Of a stretch of DNA of 5,907 nt, positions 1-5,815 are shown piece by piece. Positions within the stretch are counted from its first letter, which is position 1. Each line of letters starts with the position of its first letter. Below the pieces are notes generated by a model. That model worked only from the letters and a program-made list of their open reading frames with translations. It searched no databases and was not told the DNA's origin. The translations under genes and the position numbers were made by a program. Source of the stretch: Clostridiales bacterium (GTDB taxonomy: Bacteria; Bacillota; Clostridia; Tissierellales; Sedimentibacteraceae); NCBI GenBank assembly GCA_003457065.1, contig DMJQ01000020.1, positions 10,610-16,516 of the forward strand, written 5' to 3'.

Positions 1-599
1 GCCTGATATTTTGTGTCAGCAGCGTTCATACCGCCTGTGGCATAGTTTGTGTTGCCACCCATGAAGCCGTTCTTCTCTACTACTATTACCTTTGATCCGG
101 AATTAGTTGCTTCGATGGCTGATGAAAGACCGGCTCCGCCTGCTCCGATTACTACTATGTCAGTTTCGGTATCTTCTGCTTTTATGTCTTCTTCAGGTGC
201 TTCTTTAGCAGTTAATTTGGCTCCTGATTTTTTAATTGCGTCTTCAACACTGTTTTTCAAGGCAAAACTTGTTAATGTAGCGCCTGTTACAACATCAACG
301 TCAGTTGAGTTGGTTGCAATCATACGGCCTGTCAGCTCGGCTATAACAGGTTCAGTGAATCCTGATTCTGAGCTTTCAACAACATCAATATTTTTAATTT
401 CAGAGTTTTCTAATGTTACATCCACTTTAAAAGCACCGTACTTGCCTGTGCCTTCACCCTGGACTACAGTAGATACAGGTTCGGAAGCTTGCTCTTCGCC
501 TGTCTGTCCGGGCTGTGGTGTTTCGTTTTTCTGGCATGCGGCCAATGATACAATGAGCATTACTGCCAGCATTAACGATAACAATTTTCTTATTTTCAT
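1..599 (-). CDS. Extracytoplasmic lipoprotein flavin reductase (FMN-binding plus FAD-dependent fumarate-reductase-like), N-terminal part
   Basis: Only the first 199 codons are present; the gene runs off the left edge. The protein opens with a lipoprotein signal: basic MKIRK, a hydrophobic core, and lipobox LAAC with Cys22 as the likely lipidated residue. A low-complexity Gln/Glu/Pro linker follows. Residues about 50-127 form an FMN-binding domain with D102-VV-T105-G-A-T108, which fits the ApbE flavinylation motif Dxx(S/T)GAT, so Thr108 is the predicted covalent FMN site. A second linker leads to an FAD-binding domain: dinucleotide fold G152-x-G154-xx-G157, acidic end of strand two at Glu175, and a GGNT segment with downstream TGG at 181-190. 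This order is that of flavocytochrome c, fumarate and urocanate reductase-like proteins. By inference it reduces a small acceptor outside the membrane with electrons passed through FMN. The substrate cannot be told because the catalytic half is missing. The start is supported by GAGGTG seven bases upstream. Confidence 0.93.
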   Translation of the reverse strand, partial: MKIRKLLSLMLAVMLIVSLAACQKNETPQPGQTGEEQASEPVSTVVQGEGTGKYGAFKVDVTLENSEIKNIDVVESSESGFTEPVIAELTGRMIATNSTDVDVVTGATLTSFALKNSVEDAIKKSGAKLTAKEAPEEDIKAEDTETDIVVIGAGGAGLSSAIEATNSGSKVIVVEKNGFMGGNTNYATGGMNAADTKYQ

Positions 600-605
600 T
601 CTGTG

Positions 606-611
606 CACCTC
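606..611 (-). promoter_or_regulatory. Ribosome binding site of the flavoprotein gene
   Basis: On the minus strand GAGGTG lies six bases before the ATG that ends at 599. It decides the start, since this ATG is also the first residue of a well-formed lipoprotein signal. Confidence 0.8.
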
Positions 612-630
612 ATATTATAAATTTTACATG

Positions 631-658
631 ATTATAACATTTATCTATTTACTGTCAA
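631..658 (-). promoter_or_regulatory. Consensus sigma-A promoter of the flavoprotein gene, with extended -10
   Basis: Reading the minus strand, a perfect TTGACA (653-658) and a perfect TATAAT (631-636) are separated by 16 bases, and a TG one base before the -10 gives an extended -10 element. Transcription should begin near 624, leaving a leader of about 25 bases. Such a full match predicts strong basal expression unless a repressor acts here. Confidence 0.8.
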
Positions 659-671
659 GGTATTGAAAGTA

Positions 672-709
672 AAGATATTTAAAAATACTTTTTATCTTTA
701 AAATATCTT
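672..709. repeat. Imperfectly placed inverted repeat between divergent promoters
   Basis: AAGATATTT (672-680) and AAATATCTT (701-709) are exact reverse complements separated by 20 bases. They lie between the two divergent -35 boxes, and the right arm overlaps the plus-strand -35. This is a position where an operator would act on both promoters. The DNA is very AT-rich, so chance is a real alternative. Confidence 0.35.
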
Positions 710-735
710 GACAAATATATTGCTTTGCATATAAT
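708..735 (+). promoter_or_regulatory. Consensus sigma-A promoter facing right
   Basis: TTGACA (708-713) and TATAAT (730-735) are both perfect matches with a 16-base spacer. The expected start is near 742. The first gene downstream is the small membrane protein at 882, so the leader would be about 140 bases. Together with the opposite promoter at 631-658 this makes a divergent promoter pair. Confidence 0.7.
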
Positions 736-765
736 ACCAATAATAACGCTTGCATTTTTTAACTC

Positions 766-794
766 TTGTAAAATTTGTACGTTGAATATATAAT
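766..794 (+). promoter_or_regulatory. Second, weaker sigma-A promoter candidate facing right
   Basis: TTGTAA (766-771) and TATAAT (789-794) are separated by 17 bases. The -10 is perfect and the -35 has one important mismatch (A for C is tolerated, T for A less so). If used, it gives a leader of about 80 bases for the small gene at 882. The AT-rich context raises the chance of a false positive. Confidence 0.4.
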
Positions 795-881
795 AAATTT
801 AAAATTATTGTACCGGGGTTTATCATTTTTAAGCGGAATATCTGACCTGTGTGATGCCGGTATGTATCTGAAAGGAACACA

Positions 882-1016
882 ATGGAAATAAAATTAATAC
901 CTGTTGTAATGTTTTTTATAATATTAATCAGCATTCAGTACACATTGAACAAAATACTGCTGGCATTGAAAGAAATTAAGGTGATTTTGCTTACTAAAAA
1001 GGAAAGACAGGAATAA
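882..1016 (+). CDS. Small single-span membrane protein, 44 residues, unknown function
   Basis: A short open frame encodes 44 residues beginning MEIKLIPVVMFF. Residues about 5-18 are almost wholly hydrophobic (I, L, V, M, F) and should form one membrane span. They are followed by an amphipathic stretch IQYTLNKILLALKEIKVILL and a basic tail KKERQE. The likely topology is N-terminus out or in the membrane with the charged tail in the cytoplasm. AAAGGA at 871-876, five bases before the ATG, is a usable ribosome binding site, and one or two sigma-A promoters stand upstream. The stop codon overlaps the predicted -35 of the next promoter. I do not recognise a characterised family. The clean signals, hydropathy and basic tail argue that it is real rather than a chance frame. 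Confidence 0.65.
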   Translation: MEIKLIPVVMFFIILISIQYTLNKILLALKEIKVILLTKKERQE

Positions 1017-1039
1017 TTTACTTCATTTAAACCATAATA
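1011..1039 (+). promoter_or_regulatory. Candidate forespore (sigma-G/sigma-F type) promoter of the SASP gene
   Basis: GAATA (1011-1015) and CATAATA (1033-1039) are separated by 17 bases. This fits the Bacillus sigma-G pattern of a GNATR-like -35 and a CATNNTA-like -10. Transcription would start near 1046, giving a leader of about 18 bases ahead of the SASP start. The match and the position before a spore protein gene support each other. The assignment rests on consensus reading only. Confidence 0.6.
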
Positions 1040-1063
1040 ATCTCATAACTAAAGGAGGTAATT

Positions 1064-1258
1064 ATGTCTGAAAAGAAAGTGAAGAAAGAACAAAAGAAAA
1101 AGGAGCTTACCCCCGATGACTTGATGAAGCTTGAAATAGCAAAAGAAATAGGCTTGATGGAAAAAGTCAGAGAGCTTGGATGGGGAGGGCTTACTGCCAA
1201 AGAAACAGGCAGGATAGGCGGATTGATGACAGCCAAGAAAAAACAAAGGAAGAGATAA
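1064..1258 (+). CDS. Small acid-soluble spore protein, alpha/beta-type family
   Basis: This 64-residue, strongly basic protein has the two hallmarks of alpha/beta-type SASPs. The first is the germination-protease region L23-E-I-A-K-E28, resembling the E/(I,F)-A-(S,N)-E site, with cleavage expected between Glu24 and Ile25. The second is the DNA-binding motif G42-L-T-A-K-E-T-G-R-I-G-G53. Proteins of this family coat forespore DNA, protect it from UV and chemicals, and are degraded at germination. The Lys-rich head (residues 4-13) and tail (57-64) and the Lys at the usual Ser/Asn of the protease site mark it as a divergent, clostridial-style member. The ribosome binding site AAAGGAGGT (1051-1059) is near perfect. 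The methyltransferase gene starts one base after the stop codon, so the two are surely co-transcribed. Confidence 0.85.
   Translation: MSEKKVKKEQKKKELTPDDLMKLEIAKEIGLMEKVRELGWGGLTAKETGRIGGLMTAKKKQRKR
1246..1254 (+). promoter_or_regulatory. Ribosome binding site of the methyltransferase gene inside the SASP coding end
   Basis: AAGGAAGAG lies within the last codons of the SASP gene, five bases before the methyltransferase ATG at 1260. The placement suggests translational coupling between the two genes. Confidence 0.65.
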
Positions 1259-1259
1259 A

Positions 1260-1997
1260 ATGCTTAACAAAAGCTATAAGGAATTTTCTCAGATTTATGA
1301 TTTGCTCATGGATGACATAGATTATGAAAAATGGACAGCCTTCATTATCAGTAGAACAGGAGGCAGCAGAAAGATTTTGGAGGCTGCCTGCGGAACCGGC
1401 GGCATAACAAGCATACTTGCAGGCAAAAATTACAAAGTTACTGCCTTTGACCTTTCACAGGACATGCTTATGAGGGCATATGAGAAACTGGGGAGAAGCC
1501 CGGGCATCAAACTGCTGAATATGAATATGACAGATTTCAGAATTGATGACAGTTTTGATGCTGCTATATGCTGCTGTGACGGAGTGAATTATATTACAGA
1601 AGATGAAGCGGGAAAATTTTTCAAAAGTATTTATAATCATTTAAATGACAATTCAAAGTTTATTTTTGATGTGAGCACGGCATATAAATATGATACATTA
1701 TTCAATGATACCTATGTATACGATGACGGTAAAATTTTTTATGTCTGGGAAAATGAGACAGATGAACAGAAAAAAGCAGTCAATATGGAAATAAACTTTT
1801 TCATCAGATATTCTTCAGATAAATACACCAGAATTAATGAAATTCAGACACAATACATACATGATGTGAAAATCCTGACAGAGCTTTTAAAAGAGGCCGG
1901 TTTTATAAATATAGAAATATATGATGGCTACAGTGAGAAAACTTTCAACCAAACATCGCTTCGTGCGGTTTTTTGCGCGGCAAAGGCCGGAGCCTGA
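1260..1997 (+). CDS. Class I SAM-dependent methyltransferase
   Basis: The 245-residue protein has a Rossmann-type methyltransferase core. Motif I is ILEAACGTGGITSILA at 39-54 (glycine-rich SAM loop C44-G-T-G-G48). The acidic residue that binds the SAM ribose is Asp64 in VTAFDLSQDML. Motif III/IV is the strand FDAAICCCDGVNY at 99-111. The C-terminal part (about 165-245) is a beta-rich substrate region with the closing sequence TSLRAVFCAAKAG. The length and layout resemble the YqeM-type and other stand-alone small-molecule or protein methyltransferases of Firmicutes, but the substrate cannot be read from the sequence. An unusual run of three cysteines (104-106) sits beside the SAM pocket. The gene lies between the SASP gene and hslO with a ribosome binding site overlapping the former, which indicates an operon. 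Confidence 0.85.
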   Translation: MLNKSYKEFSQIYDLLMDDIDYEKWTAFIISRTGGSRKILEAACGTGGITSILAGKNYKVTAFDLSQDMLMRAYEKLGRSPGIKLLNMNMTDFRIDDSFDAAICCCDGVNYITEDEAGKFFKSIYNHLNDNSKFIFDVSTAYKYDTLFNDTYVYDDGKIFYVWENETDEQKKAVNMEINFFIRYSSDKYTRINEIQTQYIHDVKILTELLKEAGFINIEIYDGYSEKTFNQTSLRAVFCAAKAGA

Positions 1998-2003
1998 CTC
2001 CGG
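1987..2003 (+). repeat. Hairpin across the methyltransferase stop codon
   Basis: CCGGAG (1987-1992) and CTCCGG (1998-2003) form a six-base-pair GC-rich stem with a CCTGA loop that contains part of the TGA stop. No T-run follows (the next bases are TGTAAAAACA), so it is not a standard intrinsic terminator. It could instead protect the upstream message end or reduce read-through into hslO. Confidence 0.4.
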
Positions 2004-2040
2004 TGTAAAAACATAAAAAGGGACTGTCCCGTTATTTGGA

Positions 2041-2047
2041 AAGGAAA
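2041..2047 (+). promoter_or_regulatory. Ribosome binding site that fixes the hslO start
   Basis: AAGGAAA lies six bases before the ATG at 2054. A TTG at 2036 in the same frame precedes this site and has no ribosome binding site of its own, so the ATG is preferred. Confidence 0.7.
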
Positions 2048-2053
2048 TTAATT

Positions 2054-2935
2054 ATGGATTATATGATAAGGGCAATAGATAAAAAACAAACATTCAGACT
2101 TTTTATGGTTAAATCCACCGAAACAGTGGAGGAAGCCAGGAGACGCCATAACACAACACCGACGGCATCAGCCGCGTTGGGCAGAACGCTGACTGCAGGT
2201 CTGATGATGGGCTACATGATGAAAAACGAAGAGGATAAGCTGACAATAAACATAAACGGAGGCGGACCTTTGGGAACAATTCTTACTGTTTCCGATAATG
2301 CCGGTCGCATTAAAGGATATGTTGAAAATCCGGATGTGAACCTTCCTTTAAAAGAAAATGGCAAACTTGATGTTGGAGGAGCCGTCGGAGTCAATGGCAA
2401 GGTTACGGTCATGATGGATTTAGGATTAAGAGATCCATATGTGGGAAGTACCGATATAGTTTCGGGAGAAATAGCTGAAGACATTGCAATGTATTACTGC
2501 CTGTCAGAACAGCAGAATTCAGCTGTCTGCCTCGGCGTACTTGTTGACAGAGATTACAGTATTAAATCTTCCGGCGGGTTCATAGTTCAGCCGCTTCCGT
2601 TCATTGAAGAAGAAGACCTTAAAAAACTTGAAAATACTTTAAACAACATTGGCTCGGTTTCAGATCATTTTGATAATGATGAGGATGTTGAAGAAATTGC
2701 CAAGAGTATCTTCGCTGATTTCGAGATTGAGATAACCGAAAAAATACCTGCGAAATTTAGCTGCGATTGCTCTGAGGAACGTATGGAAAGGGCATTGCTT
2801 ACACTGGGCAGAGATGATTTGAAGCAGCTTATAGAAGAAGACGGAAAAATAGAAACTGTGTGTCACTTCTGCAATGAAAAGTACAATTTTGAAGGCGAAA
2901 AGTTAAAAAATATATTGAAATACATTGAACACTAA
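2054..2935 (+). CDS. hslO: Redox-regulated molecular chaperone Hsp33
   Basis: From the ATG at 2054 the protein has 293 residues, the normal Hsp33 length. The N-terminal domain begins MDYMIRAI and includes the family segments RRRHNTTPTASAALGRTL and the glycine-rich NINGGGPLGTI. The C-terminal redox switch is complete: C237-D-C239 and C270-H-F-C273, with the same 31-residue gap as the zinc ligands of E. coli Hsp33 (Cys232, 234, 265, 268). In this family the four cysteines bind zinc when reduced. On oxidation with partial unfolding they form disulfides and the protein becomes an active cytoplasmic holdase. The gene follows the methyltransferase by 56 bases with no promoter that I can see in between, so it probably belongs to the same transcript. 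It ends in a strong terminator whose stem contains the stop codon. An upstream in-frame TTG at 2036 is an unlikely alternative start. Confidence 0.96.
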   Translation: MDYMIRAIDKKQTFRLFMVKSTETVEEARRRHNTTPTASAALGRTLTAGLMMGYMMKNEEDKLTININGGGPLGTILTVSDNAGRIKGYVENPDVNLPLKENGKLDVGGAVGVNGKVTVMMDLGLRDPYVGSTDIVSGEIAEDIAMYYCLSEQQNSAVCLGVLVDRDYSIKSSGGFIVQPLPFIEEEDLKKLENTLNNIGSVSDHFDNDEDVEEIAKSIFADFEIEITEKIPAKFSCDCSEERMERALLTLGRDDLKQLIEEDGKIETVCHFCNEKYNFEGEKLKNILKYIEH

Positions 2936-2955
2936 TGAAAATTAGTGTTTTTTCT
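2928..2955 (+). terminator. Intrinsic terminator overlapping the hslO stop
   Basis: AACACTAAT (2928-2936) and ATTAGTGTT (2941-2949) form a perfect nine-base-pair stem with a GAAA tetraloop, followed by a T-rich tract (TTTTTTCTT through 2955). The TAA stop at 2933-2935 lies in the left arm. It closes the SASP-methyltransferase-hslO transcript. Confidence 0.9.
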
Positions 2956-3048
2956 TTGTAATGGTATCTATAACATTGGATTGGATGCACCGTCCTGTTA
3001 TTAATCACTAATAGAAAAAAATTGCAGCTCATATATTACTATAAGAAA

Positions 3049-3077
3049 TTGATATTTTTGGAAAAATTAAGTATAAT
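3049..3077 (+). promoter_or_regulatory. Sigma-A promoter of the ferredoxin-AOR operon
   Basis: TTGATA (3049-3054) and a perfect TATAAT (3072-3077) are separated by the optimal 17 bases. Transcription should start near 3084, leaving a leader of about 84 bases. I see no recognisable riboswitch or strong hairpin in that leader. The stretch 2956-3048 upstream holds nothing I can identify. Confidence 0.7.
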
Positions 3078-3167
3078 TATAGATTAGAGAAATATGAAAT
3101 ATTGAAGCAAGTTTTTAAAGTATAAGGTAAAGCATGAGTTGTATATAAAATCAGGAGGGGCGGCGCC

Positions 3168-3599
3168 ATGAAGTATCTATCAAAAGATGATTCAAAGTGT
3201 ATTAAATGCGGAGCGTGCGAAGAAATATGCTCAGTTACTTACTTTAAAACAAATGACAGTGCTAAGTCCTGCATTCAGATTAATGAAAAAGAAGGCAGTG
3301 CTGAAATCAATGTTTGTGACCAGTGCGGGGAATGTATCGACATCTGTCCTGTTATGGCAATAACAAGGGACAAAAACGGAATTGTGAGAATTAACAAAAA
3401 AATCTGTGTGGGATGTTTTATGTGTGTGGGATTCTGCTCAAAGCTGTCCATGAGACAGCACGATGACTATATTGAGCCTTTTAAATGCATAGCATGTGGT
3501 CTATGTGCGAAAAAGTGTCCTTCGGAAGCTGTATTTATATCCGAAAGGGATGATTCAAAGGCAAAAGAAATGCAATTGGATAAGGTTTTCAACAGATAG
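3168..3599 (+). CDS. Polyferredoxin with four [4Fe-4S] motifs, probable electron-transfer partner of the AOR-family enzyme
   Basis: The 143-residue protein has 17 cysteines, 16 of them in four CxxCxxCxxxC motifs: 11-21, 50-60, 80-90 and 107-117. Motifs two and four carry the following proline typical of ferredoxin clusters; motifs one and three have Ser instead. Cys35 is the only extra one. No signal peptide or membrane segment is visible, so it should act in the cytoplasm. Its stop is 11 bases before the AOR start, and it has its own strong ribosome binding site (AGGAGGGG, 3153-3160). Small four-cluster ferredoxins are known as the electron-transfer subunit in AOR complexes such as Aromatoleum AorA. 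By inference this protein carries electrons from the tungsten enzyme next door to ferredoxin or another acceptor. It is less likely to be a free general ferredoxin, since it is over twice the size of a clostridial two-cluster one. Confidence 0.88.
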   Translation: MKYLSKDDSKCIKCGACEEICSVTYFKTNDSAKSCIQINEKEGSAEINVCDQCGECIDICPVMAITRDKNGIVRINKKICVGCFMCVGFCSKLSMRQHDDYIEPFKCIACGLCAKKCPSEAVFISERDDSKAKEMQLDKVFNR

Positions 3600-3605
3600 A
3601 GGAGG
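3600..3605 (+). promoter_or_regulatory. Ribosome binding site of the AOR gene
   Basis: AGGAGG begins one base after the ferredoxin stop and lies five bases before the ATG at 3611. The tight packing supports co-translation of the two proteins. Confidence 0.8.
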
Positions 3606-3610
3606 ATCAA

Positions 3611-5788
3611 ATGGATATAAAAACTTTAAAAGAGGGGCACAAACTGCTGACTGAATATAAATATGAGCTTGGAGAGATTGACAGAGGATATGCAAACAGA
3701 ACTTTATATGTGAACATATCCGATAATACAATTAAATCAAAGCAGGTTACACAAATGATGAAAGAAAAATTTGTCGGCGGAAAAGGTTTCGGCCTCTGGT
3801 ATTTATGGAATGCCACCACGCCTTCAACAAAATGGAACGACCCTGAAAATGAAATAATCATAGCAGGTGGGCCGGTATGCGGAATTACGCAGTATCCGGG
3901 CTCAGGCAAGTCGCTGGTTTGCAGCATTTCTCCGCTGACCGGCATACCCATTGATTCAAATGTTGGAGGATATTTCGGGCCGCTGCTTAAATTTTCGGGA
4001 TGGGATGCTTTGGAGATTCAAGGTAAATCGGATAAGGATATAATTGTGTGCATAGACGGAGACAAAGGAATTGTAACAATAGAAGAAGCTCCGTATGAAG
4101 CCGTGGACGGCCATGTTTTAGGAGAGCAGCTGACTGAGATGTATGCGGATAACGAAGCAGACAAAAGGAATGTAGCTGTGGTTACGGCAGGTACGGGTGC
4201 CGAAAACACACGCCTTGGTCTTTTGAATTTTACTTTTTATGATCCAAGAAGGAAAGTGGCAAGGTTAAAGCAGGCGGGAAGAGGCGGAATCGGAACTGTA
4301 TTCAGAGACAAGAAAATAAAGGCGCTGGTTGTTAAATTCAATAATGTAAAAGGCGATCTGAACAATCCGTTTGATCAATCCATATTGAACAGGACGGGGA
4401 TAAAGCTTCACAAAGAGGTTCATGATCTTGATTCAAAACAAAACAACATGAGAAAAATCGGAACGGCAAACATAATAGAGGTCATGGATGAATACGATCT
4501 GCTTCCTGTAATGAATTATCAGTACGGCATGCATCCGGATACATATAAAATAAAATCAACGGTGTTCATAGACAAGTATCTCACTCAGGGTGTTCAGGAC
4601 GGATGCTGGTACGGCTGTTCTTTATCATGTGCCAAGGCGGCGGATAATTTTGAACTGAAAACAGGACCGTACAAGGGAAACAAAGTTACCGTGGATGGAC
4701 CAGAGTATGAGAATGCAGCAGGGTTAGGCTCAAACTGCGGAATATTTGATCCTGAAGCCATACTTGAACTGAACTTTTATTGCGATACATATGGGATTGA
4801 CACGATTTCTTTCGGCACAGCAACGGCATTTGTCATGGAGTGCTATGAGAGGGGCATAATCGGCAAAGAAGCAACAGGCGGAATTGAAATGAATTTCGGA
4901 AATTTTGATTCGGCGGCTGAACTGCTGCACCAAATGTCGAGGGGAGAAGGCTTTGGCATTACGGTAGGGCAGGGAATACACAGGATGAAAAAATTATTTG
5001 TTGAAAAATACGGTGCTGACGAAGACTTCTTAAATGACATCGGAATGGAACAGAAGGGCCTGGAATATTCTGAATACGGCTCAAAAGAATCTCTGGCACA
5101 ACAGGGAGGATACGGGTTAACCAACAAGGGGCCTCAGCACGATGAAGCATGGCTGATATTTATGGACATGGTTAACAATCAGATACCCACATTTGAGGAT
5201 AAGGCAGAAGCACTTCACTATTTTCCAATGTTCAGGACATGGTTCGGACTGTACGGATTGTGCAAGCTGCCATGGAATGATATAGTGCCTGCGGACAACA
5301 AATACACATCAGAACCTGCCAAGATACCTGAGCATGTGCAGAATTACCTTGACATAGTTTATGGTGTTACAGGGAAAAGACTTAACATTGAGGAAATGAT
5401 AATGGAATCCGAAAGAGTATATAATTTTCAAAGGGTGTTTAACATAAGAATGGGCAAAGGCTTAAGGATAAACGACAAGACACCATACCGCTCAATGGGA
5501 CCGGTAACTAAAGAAGAATATGAATCAAGACGTGAAAGATATGACGGACAGCTGAAGGAGAAAATAGGATTCGACCCGGAGAACAGGACTGTTGAAGAAA
5601 AAATGGCTGTCCTCAGAAAATACCGGGAAGAGCAGTATGAAAAGCTTACAGATGCCGTTTATAAAAGAAGAGGCTGGAATTTAAACGGTGTTCCTACGCC
5701 GGAACATTTGAAATATTTAGGAATAGACTTTCCGGAGCTGATAGATGTAGTGAGGGGGACTGAGTTAGTGTCATCTGATGCGAGGTAG
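3611..5788 (+). CDS. Aldehyde:ferredoxin oxidoreductase family tungsten (molybdenum) pterin enzyme
   Basis: The 725-residue protein carries the AOR-family landmarks in order. These are the N-terminal pterin domain with FVGGKGFGLWYLW (about 54-66), a PLTGIPIDSNVGGYFGP block near 109-125, GRGGIGTVFRDKKIKAL near 223-239, GPEYE near 364-368 and D392-TYGI-D397, matching DxxGL(C/D). Cluster ligands are expected at Cys332, Cys336, Cys340 and Cys551. The family oxidises aldehydes to acids, or in BamB relatives works on ring compounds, using a W- or Mo-bis-pterin and one [4Fe-4S] cluster. It is longer than the 605-residue Pyrococcus AOR. The additions are a lead of about 25 residues and an insert near 625-690 before the conserved close RRGWNLNGVPTPEHLKYLG. 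Two motif changes are odd: CxxxCxxxC instead of CxxCxxxC, and Gly546 for Asp in the second DxxGLC. It is a cytoplasmic enzyme that pairs with the upstream polyferredoxin. The substrate and the metal are not determined. Confidence 0.93.
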   Translation: MDIKTLKEGHKLLTEYKYELGEIDRGYANRTLYVNISDNTIKSKQVTQMMKEKFVGGKGFGLWYLWNATTPSTKWNDPENEIIIAGGPVCGITQYPGSGKSLVCSISPLTGIPIDSNVGGYFGPLLKFSGWDALEIQGKSDKDIIVCIDGDKGIVTIEEAPYEAVDGHVLGEQLTEMYADNEADKRNVAVVTAGTGAENTRLGLLNFTFYDPRRKVARLKQAGRGGIGTVFRDKKIKALVVKFNNVKGDLNNPFDQSILNRTGIKLHKEVHDLDSKQNNMRKIGTANIIEVMDEYDLLPVMNYQYGMHPDTYKIKSTVFIDKYLTQGVQDGCWYGCSLSCAKAADNFELKTGPYKGNKVTVDGPEYENAAGLGSNCGIFDPEAILELNFYCDTYGIDTISFGTATAFVMECYERGIIGKEATGGIEMNFGNFDSAAELLHQMSRGEGFGITVGQGIHRMKKLFVEKYGADEDFLNDIGMEQKGLEYSEYGSKESLAQQGGYGLTNKGPQHDEAWLIFMDMVNNQIPTFEDKAEALHYFPMFRTWFGLYGLCKLPWNDIVPADNKYTSEPAKIPEHVQNYLDIVYGVTGKRLNIEEMIMESERVYNFQRVFNIRMGKGLRINDKTPYRSMGPVTKEEYESRRERYDGQLKEKIGFDPENRTVEEKMAVLRKYREEQYEKLTDAVYKRRGWNLNGVPTPEHLKYLGIDFPELIDVVRGTELVSSDAR

Positions 5789-5815
5789 TGTGTGAAAAGA
5801 TTTATGTGAAAAGGG

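Noticed and set aside
49..666. A 205-codon open frame on the plus strand
   Set aside because: It is antisense to the lipoprotein flavoenzyme, whose signal peptide, FMN and FAD motifs are unmistakable, and its own translation is Ser/Thr-rich with no family features.
811..862. TACCGG and CCGGTA arms in the leader of the small membrane protein gene, considered as a riboswitch stem
   Set aside because: Only six base pairs across a 40-base gap, and I recognise no conserved riboswitch core and no terminator hairpin in the leader.
1027..1270. Two minus-strand frames across the SASP gene, rich in Phe, Ser and Leu
   Set aside because: Their composition is the mirror of the Lys/Glu-rich SASP coding strand, and the SASP motifs and ribosome binding site are on the plus strand.
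2036..2053. TTG start giving Hsp33 six extra residues
   Set aside because: The ribosome binding site AAGGAAA lies after this TTG and directly serves the ATG at 2054, and the shorter protein has the family's usual length and beginning.
2212..2484. A 90-codon minus-strand frame inside hslO, and the similar minus-strand frames within the AOR gene (3607-3951, 4843-5127)
   Set aside because: They lie wholly or almost wholly antisense to strongly conserved genes and show no recognisable domains or translation signals.
3084..3152. Leader of the ferredoxin-AOR operon examined for a Moco/Wco riboswitch
   Set aside because: It is under 90 bases, AT-rich and without the multi-stem structure of the known molybdenum/tungsten cofactor RNA.
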